Of a stretch of 57,558 bases of DNA, positions 9,026 to 16,871 are shown piece by piece. The DNA lies in NCBI RefSeq assembly GCF_002803065.1, contig NZ_NNBL01000042.1, positions 1-57,558 on the forward strand. The letters are read 5' to 3'. The position numbers and the translations under genes are program-made. Position 1 is the first letter of the stretch; each line of letters opens with the position of its first letter. Below the pieces are notes generated by a model. The model worked only from the letters and a program-made list of their open reading frames with translations. It made no database searches and had not been told where the DNA came from. This stretch comes from Streptomyces sp. CB01635. GTDB lineage: Bacteria; Actinomycetota; Actinomycetes; Streptomycetales; Streptomycetaceae.

Positions 9026-11425
9026 TCAGCGGGCCGCCGTGGGCCGGCCGGCCTCGCGGAGCAGGTCGCGTACGCGGCTGGGTGAGAGAGGGCCGCGCCG
9101 GACCACCACGCCGAAGGGGCGCAGCGCGTCCTCGACGGCGTTTGCGATGACGGCCTGCGGGGCGATGGCGCCGCCCTCGCCGAGACCCTTGACGCCGAGG
9201 TCGTTCATCGGGCTCGGGGAGTGGATCTCGTCGAGGTCGAGGTCGGGTATCTCGGACGAGGTCGGCACCAGGTAGTCCATGTAGGTGCCGGTACGGGGCT
9301 GGCCGTCGGGGCCGTAGACCATCTCCTCGTAGAGCGCGCCGCCGATGCCCTGGGCGATACCGCCGGTGACCTGGCCCTCGGCGATCATCGGGTTGACGAT
9401 GACGCCCGCGTCGTGGACGGCCACGTAGTGCAGGATCTCGGTCTCGCCGGTGTGTTCGTCGACCTCGACGACGACGGCGTGCGCGCCGCTCGAGACGGCG
9501 AAGCCGGGCGGGCGGAAGTGCACGGTCTCGCTGAGCTCGGTGCCGTGCCGGCCGTCGGTGGGCTCGGGGGTGCCGGGGAGGGGGGCCCGGCCGGCGAGTT
9601 CGGCCAGGGTGAGGGCCAGCTCCTCGACGGTCCTGGACGTGATGACGCCCTCGCGCAGGTCGAGGCCGTCGGCGGGGACACCGAGCCGGCGGGCCGCGGC
9701 CTCGATGATCTTCTCGCGGACGAGACGGCCGGCCCGGTGCGTGGCGTTGCCCGCGTTGACGAGGGCCCGGCTGGCGATGGTGCCGACACCGAACGGCGTG
9801 GCGGAGGTGTCCCCGCCCACCACGTCGACGACGTCGAAGGGCACCCCGATCGCGTCGGCGGCGATCTGCGCCATGGACGTGCGATGTCCCTGCCCCTGGG
9901 AAGGCGCGCCGATCGCCAGCTTGACCCGGCCACTGGGCGCGATGTCGATGCGGGCGGTCTCGAACGGGCCGAGTCCCGTCGCCTCGATGTACATCGCGAA
10001 GCCGACCCCGACGAGCCTGCCGTCGCGGGCGCCCTCGCGCTGCCGGGCGCGCACCCCTTCGACATCGACCTTGGCCACGGCGCGCCTCAGCAGCTCGGGG
10101 AAGTCCCCGGAGTCGTACGACTGCGGCTTCCCGGAGCGGTCGACAAGGCCGGTCGCGTAGGGCATCTCGTCGGGACCCACGAGGTTGCGGGCCCTCAACT
10201 CGGCGGGTTCGAGGCCGAGTTCGGCGGCGAGGCGGTCCATCGCACGCTCCATCGCGAAGACGGTCTCGGGGCGGCCCGCTCCCCGGTAGGGAGTGGCGAA
10301 GGTGGTGTTGGTGAGGACGCCGACGACGTCGATGTCCACGTGCGGGACGCGGTAGGGCCCCAGGAGGTGGCACACCGAGTTGTAGGGCACGACCAGGCCG
10401 GTCATGTTGTACGCGCCGAAGTTGACGGTGATGCGGTCGCGTACGGCGAGGAGGTGGCCCTGCGCGTCCGCGGCCAGTTCGATGCGGTGGATCTGCTCTC
10501 GGGCGTGCGAGGAGGCCGTCAGGTTCTCGTTGCGGTCCTCGCGCCAGAGCACGGGGCGGCCCAGGACACGGGCCGCGTACGGGACGAGCATCTCCTCGAC
10601 GTAGAGGATGCCCTTCTGTCCGAAGCCGCCGCCGACATCGGTGGCGATGACGCGGACGCGTTCCGCGTCGAGGCCGAGCGTGTGCGCCGTGGCCTCCCGC
10701 ACCCGGTGCGGGGTCTGGGTGTTGGACCAGACGGTCAGCTCGCCGCTGTACGGGTCGACCTGGGCCGAGACCGCGCGGGTCTCGATGGGCGAGGCGACAT
10801 AGCGGTGGGCCCGGAACTCCTCACTGACGACGGTGTGGGCCGACGCGAACGCCGCGTCGGGGTCGCCCACCTTGGTGGCCACGGCGACGGCGGTGTTGTC
10901 GCGCAGCTCGTCGTGGAGCAGCGGCGCGCCGTCGGTCAGCGCCTGGTCGGGGTCGACGAGGACGGGCAGGGGCGCGTAGCGGACCTCGACGAGTTCGAGG
11001 GCGTCCTCGGCGAGGTAGCGGTTCTCGGCCAGGACGACCGCGACGGGCTGGCCGACGTAGAGGACCCTGTCCGTGGCGAGGAGCGGCATCGGGGTGATCG
11101 CGACGTACGGGTCGAGGAGTTCGGCGAGGCCGGGTGGCGTGCGCAGCTCCTCCCTGTTGAGCATGGCGGGCAGGTGGGCGACGTCGGCGCCGGTCCAGAC
11201 GGCGACGACCCCGGGGGCGGCGAGCGCGGCGGTGACGTCGACCGACCGGATGCGGGCGTGGGCGTGCGGGCTGCGCAGGAAGGCGGCCTCGGCGGCGCCG
11301 GGCAGGGCGACGTCGTCGACGTAGCGGCCGTTGCCCCGCAGGAGGCGGTCGTCCTCGACGCGCGGAACGGGGCGGCCGGTCCAGGGGCCGCCGTCCGGCG
11401 TGGGCTGCTGGGGTCCGTGGGACAT
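9026..11425 (-). CDS. Molybdenum hydroxylase, large Mo-cofactor subunit (xanthine dehydrogenase/CoxL family)
   Basis: This is the catalytic subunit of a three-part molybdenum hydroxylase. It carries the molybdopterin-cytosine dinucleotide type cofactor and oxidises a substrate C-H bond with water as oxygen source. It has 799 residues, normal for the family. Visible motifs are GGGFGQK (265-271), the active-site loop PYRGAGR (379-385), and KGLGEGGA near the C-terminus, whose Glu is the catalytic base in the family. True form I CO dehydrogenase has AYXCSFR in that loop, so this is a form II-like enzyme and probably not a CO dehydrogenase. The ATG at 11425 has GGGGGGAG 8 bases upstream. It lies 5 bases after the 2Fe-2S subunit. 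The substrate, perhaps an aldehyde, purine or N-heteroaromatic, is unknown. Confidence 0.93.
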   Translation of the reverse strand: MSHGPQQPTPDGGPWTGRPVPRVEDDRLLRGNGRYVDDVALPGAAEAAFLRSPHAHARIRSVDVTAALAAPGVVAVWTGADVAHLPAMLNREELRTPPGLAELLDPYVAITPMPLLATDRVLYVGQPVAVVLAENRYLAEDALELVEVRYAPLPVLVDPDQALTDGAPLLHDELRDNTAVAVATKVGDPDAAFASAHTVVSEEFRAHRYVASPIETRAVSAQVDPYSGELTVWSNTQTPHRVREATAHTLGLDAERVRVIATDVGGGFGQKGILYVEEMLVPYAARVLGRPVLWREDRNENLTASSHAREQIHRIELAADAQGHLLAVRDRITVNFGAYNMTGLVVPYNSVCHLLGPYRVPHVDIDVVGVLTNTTFATPYRGAGRPETVFAMERAMDRLAAELGLEPAELRARNLVGPDEMPYATGLVDRSGKPQSYDSGDFPELLRRAVAKVDVEGVRARQREGARDGRLVGVGFAMYIEATGLGPFETARIDIAPSGRVKLAIGAPSQGQGHRTSMAQIAADAIGVPFDVVDVVGGDTSATPFGVGTIASRALVNAGNATHRAGRLVREKIIEAAARRLGVPADGLDLREGVITSRTVEELALTLAELAGRAPLPGTPEPTDGRHGTELSETVHFRPPGFAVSSGAHAVVVEVDEHTGETEILHYVAVHDAGVIVNPMIAEGQVTGGIAQGIGGALYEEMVYGPDGQPRTGTYMDYLVPTSSEIPDLDLDEIHSPSPMNDLGVKGLGEGGAIAPQAVIANAVEDALRPFGVVVRRGPLSPSRVRDLLREAGRPTAAR

Positions 11426-11430
11426 ACGGG

Positions 11431-12003
11431 TCACTCCCCCCGCCCGGCGGGGCCGCCGGCGAAGCGCTCGTCCAGCGCCTGGCACACGGCACGGCGGATG
11501 TTGCGGTACCCCGTGCAGCGGCACAGGTGTCCGCTGAGAGCGTCGGCTACATCAGCCGCGTCGGGCCGCTCGGGCTGTTCGGTCAGCGCGGTCGCCGTCA
11601 TCACGAATCCCGGGGTGCAGAAGCCGCACTGCATCCCGTGGCACTCGTGGAACGCCCGCTGTACGGGGGTGAGCGGGGCGTCACCGGGGGCGAGGCCCTC
11701 GACCGTGCGCAGCTCGGCGCCCGCGCACTGCACCGCCAGGGTCAGGCAGGAGCGGGCCGGCTCCCCGTCGACGAGGACGGTGCAGGCGCCGCAGACGCCG
11801 TGCTCGCAGCCGACGTGGGTGCCGGTGAGGCGCAACCGGTCCCGCAGGAAGTCGCTGAGCAGCAGCCGGGACTCCACCTGGCCGGTCACGGGCGCGCCGT
11901 TGACGGTGAGGCGGATCTCGTGCCAGCCGGAGGGTTCGGCGAGCGGCGGCGGGGCGGCGTGGGTGGCCGGCGCCGGGTCGGGGGTGGCGAGGTCGGTGGT
12001 CAT
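11431..12003 (-). CDS. Molybdenum hydroxylase, small 2Fe-2S subunit
   Basis: It is the electron-transfer subunit that passes electrons from the Mo site to FAD. The protein has 190 residues. The N-terminal plant-type ferredoxin cluster is GCEHGVCGACTV with a fourth Cys in RSCLTL. The C-terminal four-helix cluster is marked by CGFCTPGF and CRCTGYRNI. Both cysteine sets are complete. An extra 25-residue Pro/Ala-rich N-terminus precedes the conserved IRLTVNG start. The start codon overlaps the stop of the FAD subunit gene (ATGA), and the Mo subunit follows 5 bases downstream, so all three are translationally coupled. Confidence 0.93.
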   Translation of the reverse strand: MTTDLATPDPAPATHAAPPPLAEPSGWHEIRLTVNGAPVTGQVESRLLLSDFLRDRLRLTGTHVGCEHGVCGACTVLVDGEPARSCLTLAVQCAGAELRTVEGLAPGDAPLTPVQRAFHECHGMQCGFCTPGFVMTATALTEQPERPDAADVADALSGHLCRCTGYRNIRRAVCQALDERFAGGPAGRGE

Positions 12004-12869
12004 GAGCAGCGCTCCCAGGCGAGGGTGCAGGCACGGACGAGGAGATGGGCGGCGGCCTCGCGGCGGTAGGCGGCCGTGGCGTGGACGTCGTCGGCGGGCG
12101 TGAGCCCGGCGAGCGCGGCGGACGCGGCCGCGTCGAGGGCCGCCGCTCCCGCGTCGGTCCCGGTCAGCGCCTCCTCGACGGCGGGCAGGCGGACGGGGAC
12201 GGGGCCCGCGCCGCAGAAGACCGCGCGGGCGGCTGCGACCGTGCGCCGGTCCGGCGCCCGTCGCAGGGTGACCGCGACGCCGACGGTGGCGAAGTCGCCA
12301 TGCCTGCGGGCGAGTTCCTCGAAGGCCCAGCCGTCACCGGCCCGCGGCGGCAGGACGACCTCGGTGAGGAGCTCGTCCGGTGCCACGGCGGTCTGGAAAG
12401 TGGCCACGAAGAAGTCGGCGGCGCCGACGGTACGAGTGCCGCCGGGCCCGGCGATCACGAAGCGGGCGTCGAGGGCGAGCGCTGCGGTCGGCAGTTCGGC
12501 GGCGGGGTCGTGGTGCGCGAGGCTGCCGCAGACCGTGCCGCGGTGGCGGATCTGCGGGTGCCCGATGCGCCGGATCGCCGCCGCGAGCAGGGGCCACCCG
12601 TCGTGCACCGCGGGGTCGTCCGCGGCCCGGGTCTGGCGGACGGCGGCGCCGATGTGCAGGGCGCCCGACGCGTCGACGTAGAGGCGGTCGAGGCCGGGGA
12701 CCCGCGTGATGTCGACGAGCAGTCCCGGGCGGGCGAGGCGCATGCTGAGCATGGGGATCAGGGACTGGCCGCCGGCCAGGACCTTGGCCTCCCGCTCCTC
12801 GTCGGCGAGGAGGGCGAGCACCTCGGCGACGCTGCCTGGAGCGCTGTAGTCAAAGGGTGTCGGTTTCAA
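12000..12869 (-). CDS. Molybdenum hydroxylase, medium FAD subunit
   Basis: It carries the FAD that hands electrons to the final acceptor. About 289 residues. The FAD phosphate-binding segments are KVLAGGQSLIPMLSMRLA and, further on, IRHRGTVCGSLAHHDPAAELPTA. The C-terminal CODH_C domain (FCGAGPVPVRLPAVEEAL) is complete. I chose a TTG start at 12869 because homologues begin LKPTPFDYSAP and GGTGGAAG lies just upstream. An ATG at 12902 would add eleven residues but has no ribosome site. It is the first gene of the leftward operon and diverges from the xdhC-like gene across an AT-rich promoter region. Confidence 0.9.
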   Translation of the reverse strand: MKPTPFDYSAPGSVAEVLALLADEEREAKVLAGGQSLIPMLSMRLARPGLLVDITRVPGLDRLYVDASGALHIGAAVRQTRAADDPAVHDGWPLLAAAIRRIGHPQIRHRGTVCGSLAHHDPAAELPTAALALDARFVIAGPGGTRTVGAADFFVATFQTAVAPDELLTEVVLPPRAGDGWAFEELARRHGDFATVGVAVTLRRAPDRRTVAAARAVFCGAGPVPVRLPAVEEALTGTDAGAAALDAAASAALAGLTPADDVHATAAYRREAAAHLLVRACTLAWERCS

Positions 12870-12986
12870 CCGGCTTCCACCAGGCCTCTCGGGTCGACGC
12901 ATCTATCTAATGCCTAAAATGATTTACACTAAAGTTTCTTCTTGGCAAGAGGGTGCAGCCGATTCGATGTGCTCGAGGTGAGCGAC
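12870..12986. promoter_or_regulatory. Divergent promoter region of Mo-hydroxylase operon and xdhC-like gene
   Basis: A strikingly AT-rich patch (about 12900-12945) in a GC-rich genome separates the two divergent units and must hold both promoters. It contains TATCTAAT (12904-12911, ATTAGATA on the minus strand). Related TTAGAT words occur before the MFS/aldehyde dehydrogenase pair at 16927-16961 and 17059-17066, and they are candidates for a shared operator. Confidence 0.5.
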
Positions 12987-14081
12987 ATGCGACACGTGAT
13001 CGACCAGGCAGCCGCGTGGCAGGCCTCCACGACCCGCTTCGCGATGGCGACGGTCGTCCACACCTGGGGCTCCGCCCCGCACGCCGCGGGCACGTCGATG
13101 CTGGTCGCCGAGGACGGCCGCGTCGTCGGCAGCGTCTCCGGCGGCTGCGTGGAGGCCGCGGTGTGCGCGGTCGCGGAGGACGTCCTCGCCGGTGCGGGGC
13201 CCGCCCGCGAGACGTACGGGGTCAGCGATGACGACGCCTTCTCGGCGGGTCTGACCTGCGGCGGAACCATAGAGGTGCTGATACGCGAGGTCACCGGCGA
13301 CGCACCGCTCGCCCGGGTGGCCGCCGACCTCGCGGCCCATGTCCCGGTGGCGCTGGTGACGCCGGCGGAGGGCGGGCCGGGAAGCCTCGCCGCCGGTGCG
13401 TCCGGGGTGAGCGGGACACTGGGCGACGCACGGCTCGACCGGGCTGCGGCCCAGGCGGCCGAAGCGCTGCTCGCCCGCGGCACGAGCGGCCTCATACGCG
13501 TCGGCGAGCCGGGCTCGGACCCGTCGTGCGCGCCCGAGCGGGAACTGTTCGTGCAGGCCTTCGGGGTGCCGCCGCACCTCCTGGTGTGCGGGGCGGTCGA
13601 GTTCGCGCGCCCCCTCGTACGGATCGGAGCGTTGCTCGGACACCGGGTGACCGTGTGCGACGCCCGCCCGGCCTTCGCGACGGCCGCCCGCTTCCCCGAC
13701 GCGCACGAGGTCGTCGTGGACTGGCCGGACCGCTGGTTCGCGGCCCACGAGGACCAGGTGGACGCGGCCACCGCCGTGTGCGTGCTGACCCATGACGCCC
13801 GGTTCGACGTGCCCGTCCTCGAACTGGCGCTGCGCAGTCGGGCCGGGTACGTGGGCGCCATGGGCAGCCGGCGCACCCACGAGGACCGGCTGGCACGGCT
13901 GCGGGCCGCCGGACTCGGCGAGGCCGAACTCGCTCGACTGCGCTCTCCGATCGGCCTCGATCTCGGCGGGCGCGGGCCGGAGGAGACGGCCGTGTCCATC
14001 GCGGCGGAGCTCATCGCGGTGCGGCGGGGCGGCAGCGGGCGGGCGCTGAGCGGCCTCGCGGGGCCGGTGCACGCGTCGTGA
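12987..14081 (+). CDS. XdhC/CoxI-family molybdenum cofactor maturation protein
   Basis: XdhC proteins bind and sulfurate molybdenum cofactor and insert it into hydroxylases of the xanthine dehydrogenase family. This one has 364 residues. An N-terminal XdhC/CoxI segment reads ATVVHTWGSAPHAAGTSMLV and VSGGCVEAAV. A C-terminal Rossmann-like XdhC_C domain has AMGSRRTHEDRLARL and SPIGLDLGGRGPEETAVSIAAEL (in part). The ATG at 12987 follows GAGGTGA; a TTG 45 bases upstream is possible but lacks a ribosome site. It faces away from the Mo-hydroxylase operon, which is the expected client. Its presence supports that operon being functional. Confidence 0.9.
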   Translation: MRHVIDQAAAWQASTTRFAMATVVHTWGSAPHAAGTSMLVAEDGRVVGSVSGGCVEAAVCAVAEDVLAGAGPARETYGVSDDDAFSAGLTCGGTIEVLIREVTGDAPLARVAADLAAHVPVALVTPAEGGPGSLAAGASGVSGTLGDARLDRAAAQAAEALLARGTSGLIRVGEPGSDPSCAPERELFVQAFGVPPHLLVCGAVEFARPLVRIGALLGHRVTVCDARPAFATAARFPDAHEVVVDWPDRWFAAHEDQVDAATAVCVLTHDARFDVPVLELALRSRAGYVGAMGSRRTHEDRLARLRAAGLGEAELARLRSPIGLDLGGRGPEETAVSIAAELIAVRRGGSGRALSGLAGPVHAS

Positions 14082-14083
14082 GC

Positions 14084-14233
14084 CGTTTTTGAACGGGCGT
14101 TTTTGAACGGCCGTTCCGGTCGTGCCCCGCGAGGGTGCTCCGGACCGGCACATCGGCAGTGGCGGGCGACGGCGACGGCCCGGGCGGTCGCCCGCCACGA
14201 CCGGCCCGAACCCCCCATTCTGAACACTCGTTT
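14084..14233 (+). promoter_or_regulatory. Cluster of three GAAC-N4-GTTY palindromic sites before the TetR-MarR gene
   Basis: Three similar palindromes occur: GAACGGGCGTTT (14091-14102), GAACGGCCGTTC (14105-14116, perfect) and GAACACTCGTTT (14222-14233, ending 12 bases before the regulator start). The first two are embedded in a 14-base direct repeat, CGTTTTTGAACGG(G/C), at 14084-14111. Size and symmetry fit TetR-type operators, so autoregulation by the downstream gene is likely. The first pair lies 3 bases after the xdhC-like stop. Confidence 0.55.
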
Positions 14234-14245
14234 AATCTGAGGCAC

Positions 14246-15376
14246 GTGGACGCAGAGCACAGCACCCCGGACCGGACCGCCCCCGAGCCCCGACGCGGCC
14301 GCTCCCACGACCCCGAGGGGCGGCGCAGCGCCGTGCTGGAGGCGGCGCGTCGGCTTTTCGCGGCCCAGGGCTACAAGGGGGTCGGCATCCGGGCCATCGC
14401 CGCTGAGGCCGGCGTCACCCCCGGCCTGGTCATGGCGTACTTCGGCTCGAAGGACGGACTGTTCCGCGAGGTGGTCGGCGGCGGGACCGGGGTCACCGAG
14501 GGCGTGCTCGACGACCCCTCGGTCGGCCGGGAGGAGCTGCCGCGCGCACTCGCCCACGACTATCTCGACCGCTGGGACCGGCTCCCCGCGCACGACCCCT
14601 GGCCGGCGCTGATCCGCTCGGGGCTCAGCCATCCCCCCAGCGCCGAGCTGCTGTCCACGATCCTCGACCGGCAGGTGAGCGAGCCCCTGCGTCGGCTGCT
14701 CGGCGACTGCGACGCGGCGGACGCACGGATCGCCATGATCCGCAGCATCCTCTTCGGCGTGATCATGGAGCGCTATCTGTTCGCCCACGAACCGGCCACG
14801 TCGGTGCCGACGGGCACCCTGGAGCCCGTCCTCGCGGACGTCCTGACAGCGGCGCTGACCGGGCGGGTCCCGGAGCGGCGGGCCCCGGAGCCGGATCCCG
14901 CGGCAGCCCCCCGCCCGCTGGTGCGCGAGGCCCCCGGCGCGTCCGGCCCCGCCGTGTTCGCCGCGCTCAACGCCTGCACGGCCCACTACCGAACCTTGAT
15001 CGGCCGCGTCGTGAAGCGGCACGGCATCAGCCTGGCCGCCTTCGAAGTACTGTCCGCGCTGCACGCGACGAGCGCGCCGTACCAGCGCACGATGGGCGAG
15101 ATCGCCGCGGCCGGCGCGGTCAGCGCGGGCGGTGTCACCCAGCAGGCCGACCGCCTCGTGGAGGCCGGCCTCATCGAACGCGAACGTGACGGCCAGGACC
15201 GCCGCATCGTCCATCTGCGCCTCACCCCGGCCGGGGCCGACCTGGTCGGCCGGGTGGCCGAGGAGCGCCGCGCACACGAACGGGAGCTGCTCGCGGGGCT
15301 GGTGCCGGGCGAACAGCGGCAACTCGCGGCGCTGCTGGACGGCTTGGGACGGTCGATGAAGGCGGAACAGGGCTGA
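14246..15376 (+). CDS. TetR-MarR fusion transcriptional regulator
   Basis: One uninterrupted frame of 376 residues encodes two DNA-binding regulators in tandem. Residues about 25-205 are a TetR protein: helix-turn-helix IRAIAAEAGVTPGLVMAYF (48-66) followed by SKDGLFREV and an all-helical ligand domain. Residues about 232-376 are a complete MarR module (MGEIAAAGAVSAGGVTQQAD at 283-302, wing ERERDGQDRRIVHLRLT). A Pro/Ala linker at about 207-230 joins them. The GTG at 14246 was chosen because it directly follows the third palindromic site; the frame is open to 14135. The MarR half resembles the separate MarR gene at 7765-8301. I know of no characterised regulator with this architecture. Confidence 0.85.
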   Translation: MDAEHSTPDRTAPEPRRGRSHDPEGRRSAVLEAARRLFAAQGYKGVGIRAIAAEAGVTPGLVMAYFGSKDGLFREVVGGGTGVTEGVLDDPSVGREELPRALAHDYLDRWDRLPAHDPWPALIRSGLSHPPSAELLSTILDRQVSEPLRRLLGDCDAADARIAMIRSILFGVIMERYLFAHEPATSVPTGTLEPVLADVLTAALTGRVPERRAPEPDPAAAPRPLVREAPGASGPAVFAALNACTAHYRTLIGRVVKRHGISLAAFEVLSALHATSAPYQRTMGEIAAAGAVSAGGVTQQADRLVEAGLIERERDGQDRRIVHLRLTPAGADLVGRVAEERRAHERELLAGLVPGEQRQLAALLDGLGRSMKAEQG

Positions 15377-15432
15377 GCCCGCAGGGCGGAACAGGGCTGA
15401 GCCCGCAGGGCGGAACAGGGCTGAGCCCGCAC
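15361..15432. repeat. Three 24-base tandem repeats, each with a small hairpin
   Basis: The unit runs 15361-15384, 15385-15408 and 15409-15432. The copies are identical except for the final base. Each contains GGGCTGAGCCC, which can fold back on itself. The first copy covers the last codons and the TGA of the TetR-MarR gene, so the array grew across its 3' end into the gap between two convergent genes. It may serve as a terminator. Confidence 0.8.
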
Positions 15433-15506
15433 GGCGGGCACGCGAACGGCGCCGGCCTCCTCGCACCCCCCGCGCGACAGACCGACGCCGAATACCCGTC
15501 CCTCCC

Positions 15507-16871
15507 TCAGGAGTTGAGCTCCTCCAGCGTCTTCCCCTTCGTCTCCACCGCGAACAGCGCGATCACCGCACCCACCGCGGCCACCCCGGCGAGCTGGGCG
15601 AAGACAAGGGTCAGGCTGCCGCCCCCACCGATGATCGCGCCGACCGTGATCGGGCCCAGGATGACGCCGAGGCGGTTCCACAGGCCGCCGAACGCGGCGC
15701 CCTTGGCGCGGTTGCGCGTCGGGTACAGCTCGGGCGAGTAGAGGTAGAGCCCCGCGTTGATCGCGTACACGAAGAACGTCGTGCAGGAGGCGAAGATCGC
15801 GACCTGGCTGCCCGATGTCACGCCGACCAGGGCGAGCGTCGCCAGGGTGAACGTGGTGCCGCCGAGCGCGGCCACGAGGGCGGGGCGCCGGCCCACACGG
15901 TCGATGACGAGGGCGACGACGAGGGTGCCGAGGAGTCCCGTCACATTGCTGAGCAGCGTGTAGACGAGTGCGGTGGTCAGGTCGAGCCCGAAGTTCTTGG
16001 TGTAGAGCGACGGCAGCCAGGTGGAGATGCCGTGGTTGACGTAGTACGCGACGAACCAGAGCCCGGAGACCACGGTCGTGCGGCGCAGGTAGCGGCCGGT
16101 GAACAGCTCGCGCAGGCGGCCCCGGGAGATCTCCTCCGCCCGGTCCGCAGCCGGTTGCGGCAGGGGTTCCCCGGTGGCGGCGGCGACCTCCTCCTCGATT
16201 CGTGCGATGGCCCGCTCGGCCTCCTCGGTGCGGCCCTGGGAGAGCAGCCACCGCGGTGATTCGGCGACGTGCTTGGGCAGGGCGGCGGCGAGCAGGACGG
16301 GCAGGGCGCCGATCACGAACATCGCGCGCCAGCCGAGGTTCGGCACCACCCACACGGCGACGAGGGTGGCCGCGGCCAGACCGGCCGGGAAGATCATCTC
16401 GTAGATCAGTACGAAGCGTCCGCGTTTGTCGGAGCGGGCGATCTCGTTGATGTACGTGGCCGCCACGGGGACGACTCCGCCGATGCCGAGGCCCTGGACG
16501 AAGCGGAACAGCGAGAAGAGCTCGATGCCGTTCGAGAAGGCCACGGCGAGGCTCCCGAGCGCGGTGACGGCGACGCCGAGGGCCACGGTCCGCACCCGGC
16601 CGATCCGGTCGCCCAGCCACCCGGCGACCAGGGCGCCCAGCAGCATGCCCACGGAGCCCGTGGTGACCGCGAAGGTGGCCTGGCCCGTGCTCAGGTGCCA
16701 GTCCTTGATCAGGACGGGCAGCGCGGACGCGGCAAGGAGCTGGTCGAACGCCTCGAAGAACGTCACGGCGCCGATCAGGAACCGGACCTTCACGTGCCAG
16801 CGGGATTGCGGGAGTCGTTCGAGTCGGGCTGCTATCGAGCCGAGGCCTGGCTTGCCGGCCACAGTCGTCAT
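15507..16871 (-). CDS. MFS permease, sugar-porter/aromatic-acid type
   Basis: It is a proton-coupled transporter of the inner membrane with 454 residues and 12 predicted helices. The loop 2-3 signature GDRIGRVRT, the mid-loop AESPRWLLSQGR and the C-terminal ETKGKTLEEL identify the sugar-porter/MHS branch of the major facilitator superfamily. The latter branch includes many aromatic acid importers. The ATG at 16871 has GGAAGGA 7 bases before it. A TTG 21 bases upstream is less likely. It diverges from the aldehyde dehydrogenase operon and shares its promoter region, so it probably imports that operon's substrate. Its 3' end converges on the TetR-MarR gene. Confidence 0.88.
   Translation of the reverse strand: MTTVAGKPGLGSIAARLERLPQSRWHVKVRFLIGAVTFFEAFDQLLAASALPVLIKDWHLSTGQATFAVTTGSVGMLLGALVAGWLGDRIGRVRTVALGVAVTALGSLAVAFSNGIELFSLFRFVQGLGIGGVVPVAATYINEIARSDKRGRFVLIYEMIFPAGLAAATLVAVWVVPNLGWRAMFVIGALPVLLAAALPKHVAESPRWLLSQGRTEEAERAIARIEEEVAAATGEPLPQPAADRAEEISRGRLRELFTGRYLRRTTVVSGLWFVAYYVNHGISTWLPSLYTKNFGLDLTTALVYTLLSNVTGLLGTLVVALVIDRVGRRPALVAALGGTTFTLATLALVGVTSGSQVAIFASCTTFFVYAINAGLYLYSPELYPTRNRAKGAAFGGLWNRLGVILGPITVGAIIGGGGSLTLVFAQLAGVAAVGAVIALFAVETKGKTLEELNS

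Noticed and set aside
8358..10373. 671-codon minus-strand frame ending in the CoxG-like domain
   Set aside because: Only the last 209 codons, from 8987, are real; the earlier part is out of frame with the Mo-subunit gene that occupies the same DNA.
9221..12103. 960-codon open frame on the plus strand
   Set aside because: It is a shadow of the Mo-hydroxylase subunits, with biased composition and no recognisable domain.
9026..12869. Aerobic carbon monoxide dehydrogenase (coxMSL)
   Set aside because: The large subunit has PYRGAGR rather than the AYXCSFR loop of true form I CO dehydrogenase, so only the family assignment is supported.
15361..15432. CRISPR array
   Set aside because: The 24-base units are directly adjacent without spacers, and no cas gene is present.
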